The notes under the pieces were generated by a model that saw only the letters and a program-made list of their open reading frames with translations, was not told where the DNA came from and searched no databases. A DNA stretch of 32,206 nucleotides from Leptolyngbyaceae cyanobacterium SM2_5_2. GTDB lineage: Bacteria; Cyanobacteriota; Cyanobacteriia; Phormidesmidales; Phormidesmidaceae. Position numbers and translations under genes: made by a program. Of this stretch, positions 1-10,474 are shown piece after piece. The DNA is taken from assembly GCA_012031045.1 (NCBI GenBank), contig JAAUUR010000004.1:1-32206 (forward strand), read 5' to 3'. The first letter of the stretch is position 1, and every line of letters begins with the position of its first letter.

Positions 1-732
1 CCAGTTACTTTCTGCTTCCCCTGGCTGACCGGCAACCCACAGGGCGGCGGTTAGGGCGGCGCGGGCATCGGCAAAGTTGGGGTAGCGGCGGGTCAGGTTA
101 CGGAATTCCCGAATTGCCCCTTCGGTGTCCCCGAGCTGATAGCTGGCCAGGGCCGCGTTGACGCGGGCAAAGGCAAACTTTGGATCAAGTTCTACGGCTT
201 TCTGGTGATCCTCTAGGGCGGCGGCCCAGTTTCCCTGACCTGCCCTGGCGTTACCCCGGTTGTTGTAGGCGGCGGCATCCTTAGGATTGATGGCCAGGAC
301 GTGGGTATAGTCCGCGATCGCCTCCTGCCATCGACCCAACCCCTCCAGGGCTGCCCCCCGATTTAAATAGGGGTCAGGTTCATCTGGGGCCAGGGCAATG
401 GCCTGGTTATAGTCAGCCAGGGCCTCCGTCAGCTTATTTTGGCTGACCCGCACATTGCCTCGATTACTCCACAGGGCCGCTTCATCGGGCCAGTATTCGA
501 TGAGCTGACTCCAGTACACTTCGGCCTGCTCAAACTGACCGGTCTGAGAAGCGGCAAACGCCTTTTGCTTCAGATCTGCTATGGACTGAATTGCCTCGGC
601 GGAAAGCTGCACCGGCCCAGGTGAACCGTTAGCGGCTTGGGCCCAGGCGTCAGGGACTGCCCCTACCCAGCACAGCAGACATAGGAAGGCGCTAACTATT
701 TTCAAGGCCAATTTTTCTAAGCTAGATTTCAA
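1..732 (-). CDS. Tetratricopeptide-repeat protein with N-terminal signal peptide (3' end truncated by window edge; start codon uncertain, TTG at ~732 or ~711)
   Basis: Minus-strand reading gives LALKIVSAFLCLLCWVGAVPDAWA (signal peptide-like) then TPR units such as NRGNVRVSQNKLTEALADYNQAIALAPDEPDPYLNRGAALEGLGRWQEAIADYTHVLAINPKDAAAYNNRGNARAGQGNWAAALEDHQKAVELDPKFA; open to base 1. Confidence 0.8.
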   Translation of the reverse strand, partial: MKSSLEKLALKIVSAFLCLLCWVGAVPDAWAQAANGSPGPVQLSAEAIQSIADLKQKAFAASQTGQFEQAEVYWSQLIEYWPDEAALWSNRGNVRVSQNKLTEALADYNQAIALAPDEPDPYLNRGAALEGLGRWQEAIADYTHVLAINPKDAAAYNNRGNARAGQGNWAAALEDHQKAVELDPKFAFARVNAALASYQLGDTEGAIREFRNLTRRYPNFADARAALTAALWVAGQPGEAESNW

Positions 733-930
733 AAAAACATCACCTCTCAGCAAACCTGCATCACGACTACCACCTTTGATTATGAAGGAATTAGACGCCC
801 CTGTTAAATGATTAACAGGGGTAAATGATTACAGGGACAGGGGCGCTTCCAGGAATAGACGACAAAAATCTCCTGTCAGGGAAGATCCCAAACAGGAGAA
901 TATAACGGGGTATCGTCTACCTCAGAGCCT

Positions 931-1110
931 TCGGGTGCATCCCAAATTTGTGAATTCATCATTCTGATGGCTAGTTGGACTGTCATTCCCGTGCAGACGG
1001 GAATCCACCGCGGCTAGCTGACTCTCGAATGGATTCCCACCCTACGCCTTTGCGGGGGCAGGCTCTCCGTGGGAATGACGTAGACGCTTGCAAAAGTGGG
1101 ATGCACTCGA
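931..1110. repeat. MITE/REP-like palindromic element with nested inverted repeats
   Basis: Outer imperfect arms tcgggtgcatcccaaatttg (931-950) vs caaaagtgggatgcactcga (1091-1110, inverted); inner arms tgtcattcccg..gggaatcca vs ggattccca..tgggaatgacg. Confidence 0.7.
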
Positions 1111-1322
1111 TCCCAAGTCTTGGGTACCTAGCTCTGGTTGGTGGGGGCAAATAACAGTTTGACCCTACGGGATACCTGTTTTGATTCAGGGTTGTTGAAT
1201 TCGGATTTGGTAAGAGCAGGTAAGAGGCTCAAGCAGACCATGGCTAGTTTCATGGGGCTGCTAGGTCAGCGGTTTGGCGCTACCTCCTGAACCGCTGACT
1301 TAATTCGCCTGTAAATCGCTAT

Positions 1323-2803
1323 TTAAGCCTCAGCGGATTCCTTCCGGGGCCTGGTTTTAACCACTGGCCGACCGGGCAAGATGATATTGAGCAAAATAGC
1401 GGTCAGGCCGCCGGTGGAAATCCCTGAGGAAAATACATTGCGAATTAGGGGAGACTTATCGGCCAAAACATCAGGGCAAAAACCACCCCCAGGCCCAGGC
1501 CCAGAGAGACCGCCACGATAATGCTGGTGCGTCGGTCTAGACCGGTGGAGGCGACGATGTTCATTCCAGCTACCGCAATTGAGCCAAACATGACCAGCGT
1601 GGCACCCCCCAACACCGGCTGGGGAATCACCTGGAAAATGCCGCCCACAATCGGAATCAAGCCGAGTATGGCAAAAATACCGGCTACATAGAAACCCACA
1701 TAGCGACTGCCGACGCCGGTCATCTGAATCACACCATTATTCTGACTAAAGGTGGTGTTGGGAAAGGTATTGAACAGAGCTGCAATGGCAGAGTTGATTC
1801 CATCTCCCATGACGCCGCCCTTAATTCGGCGGAAGTAGAGTGGCCCCGAAACGGGTTCTCCCGAAACCGCCGAGGTGGCGGTTAAGTCACCGATGGTTTC
1901 AATGGCGGTGATGACATACAGCAGGACAAATGGGGCAAAGGCCGTCAGGTTAAAATCTAGTCCATAGCGAAAGGGTAATGGAAAGCGAAATAGAGGAAGC
2001 TGGCTGAGAGAACTAAAGTCAACCCGTCCCAAAATGATCGCAATGATGTATCCAACTACCAGAGCAATGGCAATCGCCCCCATTCTTAAAATTCGGTTTT
2101 GAGACAGGGTAAGAATAACCACTAAAGCCAGTACCAGACCTCCCAGCAGCAGGTTCTGGGTACTACCAAAAGTACCATTATTTTGCGCCACCGCTCCTCC
2201 AGCTAAGCTCGAAAAGCCAGTCCGAATCAGGCTTAAGCCAATAATCATCACTACCGTGCCGGTGACCACGGGGGTAATGATTTGCTGGAGCAAGTGCAAA
2301 AATTGACTGAGAATAACTTCTACAAAGGCACCAAAAAAGCAAACCCCGAAGATTAAGGCCAGGGCCTGTTCAACGCTGCTTCCACCTTCGATGGCGATGG
2401 TGCCCACCCCAATAATGGGGCCAAGGAAGGCAAAGCTCGTTCCCTGTAAGCTAAGCAAACCAGAGCCTACGGGGCCAAACCGCCGACATTGAATAAAGGT
2501 ACAAATGCCGCTGACAAAAAGCGACATACTGATGATGTAGCCCGTATCTTCGGGGGGCGCACCGATGGCATTACAAATTAAAATCCCTGGGGTGATAATC
2601 CCAACAAAGGAAGCTAAAACGTGCTGAATCGCTACAAAAATTGCCTCGCCCACGGGGGGCTTGTCGTACAAGCCGTATAGCAAATCAGATTTGATTTCTA
2701 TGCGGTCACCCTCTAATTCGCTCTCTACCGTACTCCCGTAGTCTGCCTGTGCCATGTACCCTCCAAGATTTTCTTTTAGAACCAATTCCCAAGCGTTTAA
2801 CAA
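1323..2803 (-). CDS. NCS2-family uracil/xanthine permease, frameshifted near the C-terminus (ORF stops at 1445; coding potential continues in another frame to 1323)
   Basis: 452-aa polytopic ORF with NCS2 features (TAIETIGDLTATSAVSGEPV, NTFPNTTFSQNNGVIQMTGVGSRYVG). Beyond the stop the other frame reads VLADKSPLIRNVFSSGISTGGLTAILLNIILPG, the usual NCS2 C-terminus. Confidence 0.88.
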
Positions 2804-3234
2804 AGAGTCGCAATTAACCTCGAGCTTTTTTGTTTGATGAGATACAAAGTCGTGGGGATTAAATCAATCTGCCGCCTTTTGGGGTGAGTTTTTTTAGGAA
2901 TCAAATTGGGATTTAGGCCGAAGACCAAAAACTGGCCAAGTAACGCTAACCACCCAGATCGGCATACTGTATACAATAATTTTGTAACGATATATAGGAA
3001 AATCAATAAAATCTGTAATCTAATACACAAGTTCTTAGTCAATGGAGAGCTTTCCAAGCTTTTGATGGTCAAATTCCCCAGGCCGCCATCTCCTCGCTAC
3101 AATAGTAAGATTGACAATTTACTTGTCGCTTTGTCGCTCTGGTTCAGGGCCTTGGGCTTTTCGTTGGAAATGTTCTCTAGGTCTGTGCTCTGGGCCTGGT
3201 TCGTCATATCCCTCTATAGCTAACGCCTTTTGCC

Positions 3235-4594
3235 ATGCCACTGCCCATTGTTGCGGTTATCGGTCGCCCAAATGTGGGCAAATCTACCCTGGTTAACCGT
3301 CTGGCCGGGGCAACCGATGCCATTGTCTACGATCAGCCGGGGGTCACCCGCGATCGCACCTACCAGCCCGCCTTTTGGCGCGATCGCGACTACCTGGTGG
3401 TGGATACCGGTGGCCTGGTATTTGACGACGACACCGAATTTTGCCCTACATTCGCGAACAGGCCCAGCTTGCCCTGGCCGAAGCCAGCGCGGCGGTACTG
3501 GTGGTGGATGGCCAAACCGGCCCCACCGAGTCGGATCGCGAAATCGCCACCTGGCTGCGGCAGCAGTCGGTGCCAGTGGTGCTGGCGGTGAACAAGTGCG
3601 AATCGGTGGATCAGGGGCTGGTGCAGGCGGCTCAGTTCTGGGAATTGGGGTTAGGAGAGCCCTATCCGGTCTCCGGTATCCACGGCAGCGGCACCGGGGA
3701 ACTGCTGGATGTTTTGGTCGAGTACCTGCCCGAAACCGTCGCCGAAGCCGACCTGGAAGCCATTAAGGTCGCCATCGTGGGGCGGCCTAACGTGGGTAAA
3801 TCCAGCCTGCTTAATGCTTTCGTAGGGGAAACCCGCGCCATTGTCAGCCCAATTTCAGGCACCACCCGCGACGCCATCGACATGCAGGTGACCTACGGCG
3901 ATCAGGTTTATCGCCTGGTGGACACCGCCGGTATTCGCAAGAAAAAAAGCGTCGAATATGGCCCCGAGTTCTTTGGCATCAACCGCGCCTTTAAGGCCAT
4001 CCGCCGCGCCGACGTGGTGCTGCTGGTGATCGATGCCCTGGATGGGGTGACCGAGCAAGACCAAAAACTAGCCGGTCGCATTGAAGAAGACGGTCGTGCC
4101 TGCGTGATCGTGGTGAATAAGTGGGATGCGGTCGAAAAAGACAGCTACACCATCTATGATTTTGACCACCAAATTAAGGCCCGCCTGAACTTTCTCGACT
4201 GGGCCAAGCGCATCTATGTCAGCGCTAAAACGGGCCAGCGGGTACCTAAAATTTTGGAACTGGTGGATCAGGCGGTGGCACAGCACCGTCGCCGGGTTAG
4301 CACCTCGGTGGTGAATGAAGTGCTGGAGGATGCGGCCAAGTGGCACAGCCCGCCCACCACCCGTCAGGGCCGTCAGGGCCGCATTTACTACGCACCCAGG
4401 TCACCGTGCGGCCCCCGTCGTTTACCCTGTTCGTCAACGATCCTAAGCTGCTAAAAGACAACTACCGCCGCTATGTCGAACGGCAGTTTCGAGAAAACCT
4501 GGGTTTTGAGGGCACTCCCATTCGCTTCTTTTGGCGGGGCAAGGCCATGCGGGATCTAGAACGCAGCAGCGCTAACCGGGCCACTAAGGTGTGA
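3235..4594 (+). CDS. der: Ribosome biogenesis GTPase Der (EngA), interrupted by two apparent 1-nt frameshifts (~3440 and ~4392)
   Basis: [25 protein letters not shown] (G domain 1) in one frame; [26 protein letters not shown]...[39 protein letters not shown] (G domain 2) in the next; [50 protein letters not shown] (KH domain) in the third. Confidence 0.95.
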
Positions 4595-4624
4595 CCCCCT
4601 AAGGTACGACTTCTTAAGGTACAA

Positions 4625-4735
4625 CTTCTAAGGCGATGTCCGGAAAAAACCTCAACTTGATCCAGCGAGCATAACGGCTGTAGGGTGGGCAAGGCCCACC
4701 GTTAAGGAAACCTTTTTCAGAAGTCGCCTAACGTG
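4625..4735. repeat. Small palindromic (MITE/REP-like) intergenic repeat
   Basis: Imperfect terminal inverted repeats taaggcgatgtccggaaaaaacct / aaacctttttcagaagtcgccta flanking an internal perfect hairpin ggtgggc-aag-gcccacc. Confidence 0.6.
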
Positions 4736-4770
4736 TAGCTAAAGGTGTAGAAGATAGAGCATCCCAGTCC

Positions 4771-5685
4771 ATGGATTTACTCCGCTCCCTGCCCATCGGC
4801 CTGTATTTAGAGCAGCCCATTACCTGGCTCCATCGCCTGGATCCCAGGGTTAAAATGGCCTGGCTGATGAGTATTCTCATCACGCCGATTCTAGCCAATG
4901 CCCAGTGGCGATTCTTTTTGGTGGGGCTGCTGCTACTGCTCACCCTGGCGGCGCGCATTCCGTTTCGGGTCTGGCGGCAGCAGCTAGGCTGGCTGCTGCT
5001 ACTCAGCACATTAGTCATGCTGCTCACCTTTGTCATGCCCGATGGGTTAGAGGTTAGCCAACCATCCCGGATGCCAACCCCAGAGGCGATTTCATCCCTA
5101 GAGTCGCCGCCCGAAGCACGGCCTGACTTGCCCCAGCCCACCGGCTACCGCTACGTTTTGTTTGACTGGGGGCCGCTCACCGTAACTCGCCGTTCTCTGG
5201 ATTTAGGCGTTCGGGTGGGCACGCTGCTGTTTACGCTCATTTACGGCACCAACCTGTATCTGCTAACCACGGCCCCAGAGGAAATTACCCTGGCGTTAGA
5301 GTCCCTGATGGCTCCGCTCCGCTGGGTTGGGCTGCCGGTGACCGAAATTGCGTTGACGGTAACTCTGGCCCTGCGCTTCATTCCCCTGGTGCTGGAGGAA
5401 GTGCAAAATCTAGTCAGATCGGTGCAAACTCGCGCCATTAACTGGAAAAAGCTGGGCCTTCGGGGCTCTGCCCAGGTCTGGCTGACGGTCACGGAGCGAT
5501 TGCTCGAAAACCTGCTACTGCGGGCCGAGCAAATTGCGGCGGCCATGGAGGTGCGGGGCTTTACCAGCCCCAATCAGCATCGGGTGCGCTGGTATCAACT
5601 GGTGCTGCGGCGGTGGGATTGGTTTACGCTGGGCCTACTGGTGGTGTTTTGGTGGGTAAGATGGGTCTGGGGAGGCGAGGGTTGA
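4771..5685 (+). CDS. ecfT: Energy-coupling factor transporter transmembrane protein (EcfT/CbiQ family)
   Basis: 304-aa polytopic ORF; HRLDPRVKMAWL start, TLALRFIPLVLEEVQNLVRSVQTRAI and ENLLLRAEQIAAAMEVRGF typical of CbiQ/EcfT coupling helices; location after der. Confidence 0.82.
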   Translation: MDLLRSLPIGLYLEQPITWLHRLDPRVKMAWLMSILITPILANAQWRFFLVGLLLLLTLAARIPFRVWRQQLGWLLLLSTLVMLLTFVMPDGLEVSQPSRMPTPEAISSLESPPEARPDLPQPTGYRYVLFDWGPLTVTRRSLDLGVRVGTLLFTLIYGTNLYLLTTAPEEITLALESLMAPLRWVGLPVTEIALTVTLALRFIPLVLEEVQNLVRSVQTRAINWKKLGLRGSAQVWLTVTERLLENLLLRAEQIAAAMEVRGFTSPNQHRVRWYQLVLRRWDWFTLGLLVVFWWVRWVWGGEG

Positions 5686-5698
5686 GCCAGCAACAGCC

Positions 5699-7148
5699 GT
5701 GGTTTGTGCGATCGCTCCCCCCTGGCCCACCGCACCGGCACCGACATTTTTCCAGGCGCTTTACGGCGATCTCCTGAAGCAACCGCCTACCTTGGCAACA
5801 CTGGCTGTTCTGCTAGAGAGTCCTGCTCCACAGTCGGGTCTCCATCAATTAACACCGCACAGCCGCTATTCTCTCTGCGCTGGCCCACCCCGCTTTAGGC
5901 AAGGACGACCACAGCTGTGGATTCCTACGGTTGGGCAAATTCTCCCGACCCTGGCCCAGCAGCTCCAAGCTGGCCACGCACTAGCTCTAATTGGTGACGA
6001 AGCTGACACCGCTGAGCACACTCTGCCCTTTACCGGCGGTTGGCTGGGCTGGTTGGGCTACGACCTGGCCTGGGAAATCGAGCGGCTGCCCCAGGTTAAG
6101 CCTGATCCCCTACCGTTTCCGGTAGCGCTCTGTATGAACCCGGTAGCTTTGCTGTGCTAGATCATCAGACGCAAAAGCTATGGCTGGCGGCCTCCTCTCC
6201 TGGCGACCTGGCGGCCTTTGACAAGCAGCTGGAGTGGCCCTGGGATCATACCTGGCCCCTGGTAGAGCACACGGCTCCCAATCCTCCTAGGGTTTGGCAT
6301 GATCAGCGGCAGAGTACCAGCAGGCCGTCCTTCAAGCTAAGCAGCATATCAAAGCTGGCGATGTGTTTCAGGTTAATCTCTCCCTGCGGTTTTCAACCCA
6401 AACCACCGCCCATAGTTGGGATCTGTATCGTCAATTGCAGCGCATCAATCCTTCTCCCTTTGCCTGCTACTGGCGCACCCCCTGGGGTGATGTGATCAGT
6501 TGCTCTCCCGAACGCCTGGTGCAGGTGCAAGGCAAGCAGGTGCAAACTCGCCCCATTGCTGGCACGCGGCCACGGGGATCAACCCCAGAGCAGGATCACA
6601 CCTATGCCCAAACGCTGCTAACCAACCCCAAGGAACGGGCAGAACACATCATGCTGGTGGATTTAGAACGCAACGACTTGGGCCGCGTCTGCCAGTGGGG
6701 CACCGTAACGGTGGATGAATTACTTACCGTTGAATACTACAGCCATGTCATGCATTTGGTGAGCAATGTAGTCGGCCAGCTTAAGCCTGGTTGCACAGCG
6801 GTTGATGTCATGCGAGCGGTCTTTCCTGGCGGTACCATCACCGGCTGCCCCAAGGTACGCTGTATGGAGATTATTGAAACCCTAGAACCTGTTCGTCGCA
6901 GTCTGTTCTACGGCTCCTGTGGATACCTGGATCGCCGCGGCCATCTGGATTTAAATATTTTGATTCGCACCCTGCTGCTTGGGCATACGCATGGATCTCC
7001 GGTTTCCTCAGCAGCCCCAGCCGTTTCCACGGTGTGGGGGCAGGTAGGCGCTGGCATTGTGGCAGATAGTGACCCAGAGCGAGAATGGCTAGAATCCCTG
7101 CAAAAGGCTCAGGCTCAGCTCTTAGCTTTGGGTTTGGCTCTGGGTTAA
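5699..7148 (+). CDS. Chorismate-binding enzyme (anthranilate synthase component I / PabB-like), interrupted by two apparent 1-nt frameshifts (~6132 and ~6312)
   Basis: TGGWLGWLGYDLAWEIERLP; PIAGTRPRG; ERAEHIMLVDLERNDLGRVCQWGTV; PGGTITGCPKVRCMEIIETLEPVRRSLFYGSCGYLD; VGAGIVADSDPEREWLE. Three ORFs in successive frames tile one protein. Confidence 0.88.
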
Positions 7149-7153
7149 CTAAC

Positions 7154-7188
7154 CTTTGGTGGGCTAATGCCCAAAGTTTCGGTTTTTG
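7154..7188 (+). terminator. Possible rho-independent terminator downstream of the PabB/TrpE-like gene
   Basis: ctttggtgggc-taat-gcccaaag imperfect stem followed by tttcggttttt. Confidence 0.4.
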
Positions 7189-7407
7189 ACGGAGAGGTTT
7201 GGGCGGTTGCGAGCCCCAGCTAGCTATCCCAGTTTTGGTGATGCATGGGTTGATCCTGTTCTAAGCTAGTGGGCCAACGCTATATTTAGCTTGCCGTCGC
7301 CTATTCTATGAATGCAGAAGGGCAAACACGTCTTAAAATGCATGTGGCGAATTTAACTGACATAATTAACGTCTACCTGTAATGACTCCATCAACTTCCC
7401 TACTTGA

Positions 7408-7680
7408 ATGAGCTCAGAAACCTATCTCAACCATCCCAACTTTGGCCTGCTCTTTAGGGTGTGCATGGTAGATGACGGTCAGGAGTTATTTGCTACCCTC
7501 TACGCCCAGAGATTGTTTTTTTTGGTGACTAACTCCGCCACAGAAGGACTTGTATTTCAGCCTTTGGGTCGCAGCAGTGCCCGCCAAATGCTCGAAAACC
7601 GTCTTCGCCTACTGCGCCGAGCTGGGCAGTATGCCGATTACGATCGCCTCCAGCACACCTACAAGCAAACCTTTCAATAA
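7408..7680 (+). CDS. pipX: PipX, PII-interacting / NtcA coactivator protein
   Basis: MSSETYLNHPNFGLLFRVCMVDDGQELFATLYAQRLFFLVTNS... matches the PipX family; overlaps pipY (TAATG). Confidence 0.95.
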   Translation: MSSETYLNHPNFGLLFRVCMVDDGQELFATLYAQRLFFLVTNSATEGLVFQPLGRSSARQMLENRLRLLRRAGQYADYDRLQHTYKQTFQ

Positions 7681-8363
7681 TGGCGACGGCCTCTGCCCAG
7701 CAGATTACCGAGCGCATCGCTGGCCTGCAGGCGACGCTACCCAGCCGTGTAATTCTCATTGCGGTCACTAAGTTTATGCCTCCAGAGGTGATTCGCATAG
7801 CCTATGCCGCTGGGCTCAGGCACTTTGGCGAAAGTCGGGTGCAGGAAGCCATCGAAAAGCAAGCCCAGCTTACAGATTTAACCGATATCACCTGGCACCT
7901 GATTGGCCATCTGCAAACCAACAAAGTCCGCAAGGCGGTTGAGCACTTTCAGTGGATTCACTCCATTGATAGCTTGAAGCTGGCTGAGAAGCTCGATCAG
8001 GCGGCCCTGGAGTTGTCGCGATCGCCCCAGTGCTGTCTCCAGGTCAAACTGGTGCCTGACCCGCCTAAATATGGCTTTGACCTGGAGGAGTTAGAGAGGG
8101 TTCTACCCCAGCTTGACCCACTCACTCACATCCAAATCCGAGGGTTGATGGCTATTCCGCCGCAGCAAGCCAGCGAAGAAACGGTATGCCAGGTGTTTAG
8201 GGAGGCTAAGGCGCTGGGCGATCGGATCAACCAGGCCGGGTTTGCCAACCTACACATAGAGCAACTATCCATGGGGATGTCTGGCGATTACCCCCTGGCC
8301 GTGGCCGCTGGTGCCACTATGGTGCGGTTGGGAACCACCCTATTTGGCCCTCGCCCTACTTAG
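7680..8363 (+). CDS. pipY: PipY / YggS-family pyridoxal-phosphate homeostasis protein
   Basis: VILIAVTKFMPPEVIRIAYAAGLRHFGESRVQEA, WHLIGHLQTNKVRKAVEHFQWIHSID, LSMGMSGDYPLAVAAGATMVRLGTTLFG; adjacent to pipX. Confidence 0.95.
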   Translation: MATASAQQITERIAGLQATLPSRVILIAVTKFMPPEVIRIAYAAGLRHFGESRVQEAIEKQAQLTDLTDITWHLIGHLQTNKVRKAVEHFQWIHSIDSLKLAEKLDQAALELSRSPQCCLQVKLVPDPPKYGFDLEELERVLPQLDPLTHIQIRGLMAIPPQQASEETVCQVFREAKALGDRINQAGFANLHIEQLSMGMSGDYPLAVAAGATMVRLGTTLFGPRPT

Positions 8364-8600
8364 ATCAGCGAGGTCATCAGGGATCGAAAACGAATTTTTC
8401 GCCTCAATATACCCAAAGACGACCGCCCTCAAACAGCCTTCTCAAACATAGTTAAGATCCCGCTGATCAGATTGGCTTACTAACTTGAACAAATCCCCAC
8501 TACCCGGATTGGACAATCACTACAGCCAATTAGACTGGTAGCGCTCCTTCCCATCCTGGGGCGTGGAAACAGCCAAAGCCGAAAAACTTTAACTAATTGT

Positions 8601-8636
8601 GAATGGACTATCCATTCCCGCGATTTCGTGTATACT
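8601..8636 (+). promoter_or_regulatory. Candidate promoter/operator upstream of sepF: perfect palindrome plus -10-like TATACT
   Basis: gaatgga-cta-tccattc (8601-8617) followed by tatact (8631-8636). Confidence 0.35.
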
Positions 8637-8881
8637 GTGAACTCAAATATTCTGCAACCGGGATATTACGGTCTGTACGCCGAGGTCGGGTTGTTTATCA
8701 GAGCAACCGGCAAACCAAATTAACCCCTGTCGCTCTTCGGTTTATCTAATTTTGAAAAAGCCGTTGGCAAGTTGGTAATAGGCGCTATCATGACCATCGG
8801 ATAACCAAGGGTATTTACCCCTAAATTCGATTTGGGGTGCGCCCAACCTAAGAGAGTGCTAGTCATCGTGGAGTGTAAGTT

Positions 8882-9481
8882 GTGAGCAATGTCTTTGCCA
8901 AACTGCGGGATTTCGTTGGGCTGAACGACCCGGCAGACTACGAATATGAATACGAAGAGATGGACGGTGAGGAATACCAAAACCTCTATCAGGAAGAAAA
9001 CCCTCAGCCCGTCGTTCAACCCATGCCCGAAGAGCCTCGCAGCCGTCGCCGTTTGCGGGAGCGTCCCCTAACCTCTGATCCAGGAATGACCCCTATGGCC
9101 AGCAATGTAATTGGTATGCCCGGTGCCATGAACGGCACCTCTGAAGTGGTAGTGATGGAGCCCCGCTCCTTTGAAGAGATGCCCCAGGCGATTCAGGCGC
9201 TACGTGAGCGTAAGTCTGTGGTACTCAATCTGACAATTATGGATCCTGATCAGGCCCAGAGAGCTGTGGACTTTGTAGCGGGTGGCACCTACGCCATTGA
9301 CGGCCATCAAGAGCGGATTGGCGAAAGCATCTTCCTATTTACGCCTAACTGTGTGCAGGTTAGCACTCCCACCGAGTATGAAGATGATATCTTCATGGGG
9401 CAGTCCCAAACCATGCCCATGTCGGCTCCTATGCCCCCTGCGCCCGCCTGGGGTTCCGAGCAAATTGCACGCATGGCTTAG
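8882..9481 (+). CDS. sepF: Cell division protein SepF
   Basis: Acidic N-terminus [94 protein letters not shown]; between pipY and proC. Confidence 0.95.
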   Translation: MSNVFAKLRDFVGLNDPADYEYEYEEMDGEEYQNLYQEENPQPVVQPMPEEPRSRRRLRERPLTSDPGMTPMASNVIGMPGAMNGTSEVVVMEPRSFEEMPQAIQALRERKSVVLNLTIMDPDQAQRAVDFVAGGTYAIDGHQERIGESIFLFTPNCVQVSTPTEYEDDIFMGQSQTMPMSAPMPPAPAWGSEQIARMA

Positions 9482-9621
9482 GTTCTACCTTGGCACAGCT
9501 AGAGCTACTCACAGTATGACGACTCTCACAGCTTGACTTGCCCATTTGCTTATTCAAGCTAGTTTCTAGCAACGGTTAACGGCTGTAGCTCTTTTGGTTA
9601 CGGCCTTTGTAGAGAGAAACC

Positions 9622-10440
9622 ATGCCAGAAGCGACATTAGGGGTTATTGGCGGCGGGGTAATGGGAGAAGCTCTCATATCCCGCCTTCTTGATCAGGGGA
9701 TTTTTGCACCTCCTGCCATCTGGGTCAGCGATCCCCAGGCTGCCCGCCGAGATTTTTTACAGCAATCCTACGGGGTACAAACAACAACCAATAATGCTGC
9801 TGTGGTTGAACGAGCCCAGGCGGTGCTGTTGGCTGTTAAGCCCCAGGTTCTATCGACGGTGGCGCAAGAGCTATCCACAAGTTTGCCCCCAGGCATTTCA
9901 CCACCGCTGGGGCTATCAATATTAGCGGGCGTTCCCCTGGCCCGCCTAGCGCAGTACTTTCCGGGCTGGGCCATGGTTCGCGCTATGCCAAACACCCCAG
10001 CAACGGTGGGGGCTGGCATTACGGCGCTGGCGGCCGGAGACAGAGTAACCCCAGCCCAACTGCAACAGGCCAGAACCATTTTTGCTAGCGTTGGCGAAGT
10101 CATCGAGGTTCCCGAAAACTTGATGGATGCGGTGACTGCGCTATCTGGTTCTGGGCCAGGCTATGTGGCTTTGATGGTAGAAGCCTTAGCCGATGGTGGG
10201 GTTGCGGTAGGCTTATCGCGGGCTACGGCCATGCAGTTGGCCCTCCAAACCCTCAAAGGCACCGCTGAGTTACTTCAGCAGTCCGCTCTGCATCCCGGCG
10301 AACTCAAAGATCGGGTAACCAGCCCTGGGGGCACTACCATGGCCGGGATCGCTCAATTAGAGGCGGCTGGCCTGCGCTCCGCCCTAATTGAAGCCGTGCG
10401 AGCCGCCCACCGCCGCGCTAGGGAGCTAGGGCAGCTATGA
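9622..10440 (+). CDS. proC: Pyrroline-5-carboxylate reductase
   Basis: GVIGGGVMGEALISRLL nucleotide-binding motif; VRAMPNTPATVGAGITALAAG; ALSGSGPGYVALMVEALADGGVAVGLSRATA; RVTSPGGTTMAGIAQLEAAGLR. Confidence 0.95.
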   Translation: MPEATLGVIGGGVMGEALISRLLDQGIFAPPAIWVSDPQAARRDFLQQSYGVQTTTNNAAVVERAQAVLLAVKPQVLSTVAQELSTSLPPGISPPLGLSILAGVPLARLAQYFPGWAMVRAMPNTPATVGAGITALAAGDRVTPAQLQQARTIFASVGEVIEVPENLMDAVTALSGSGPGYVALMVEALADGGVAVGLSRATAMQLALQTLKGTAELLQQSALHPGELKDRVTSPGGTTMAGIAQLEAAGLRSALIEAVRAAHRRARELGQL

Positions 10441-10474
10441 CCCTCCCCACCCTCTTCCTGATGACCTGTCACCT

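Noticed and set aside
439-624. Plus-strand 61-aa ORF
   Set aside because: Antisense to the clear TPR gene on the minus strand; no family features.
2797-3223. Overlapping ORFs 2797-3072 (-) and 2906-3223 (+)
   Set aside because: AT-rich intergenic region between the permease and der; the ORFs overlap on opposite strands and have no recognisable domain.
9768-10103. Minus-strand 111-aa ORF inside proC
   Set aside because: Shadow ORF antisense to a well-supported gene.
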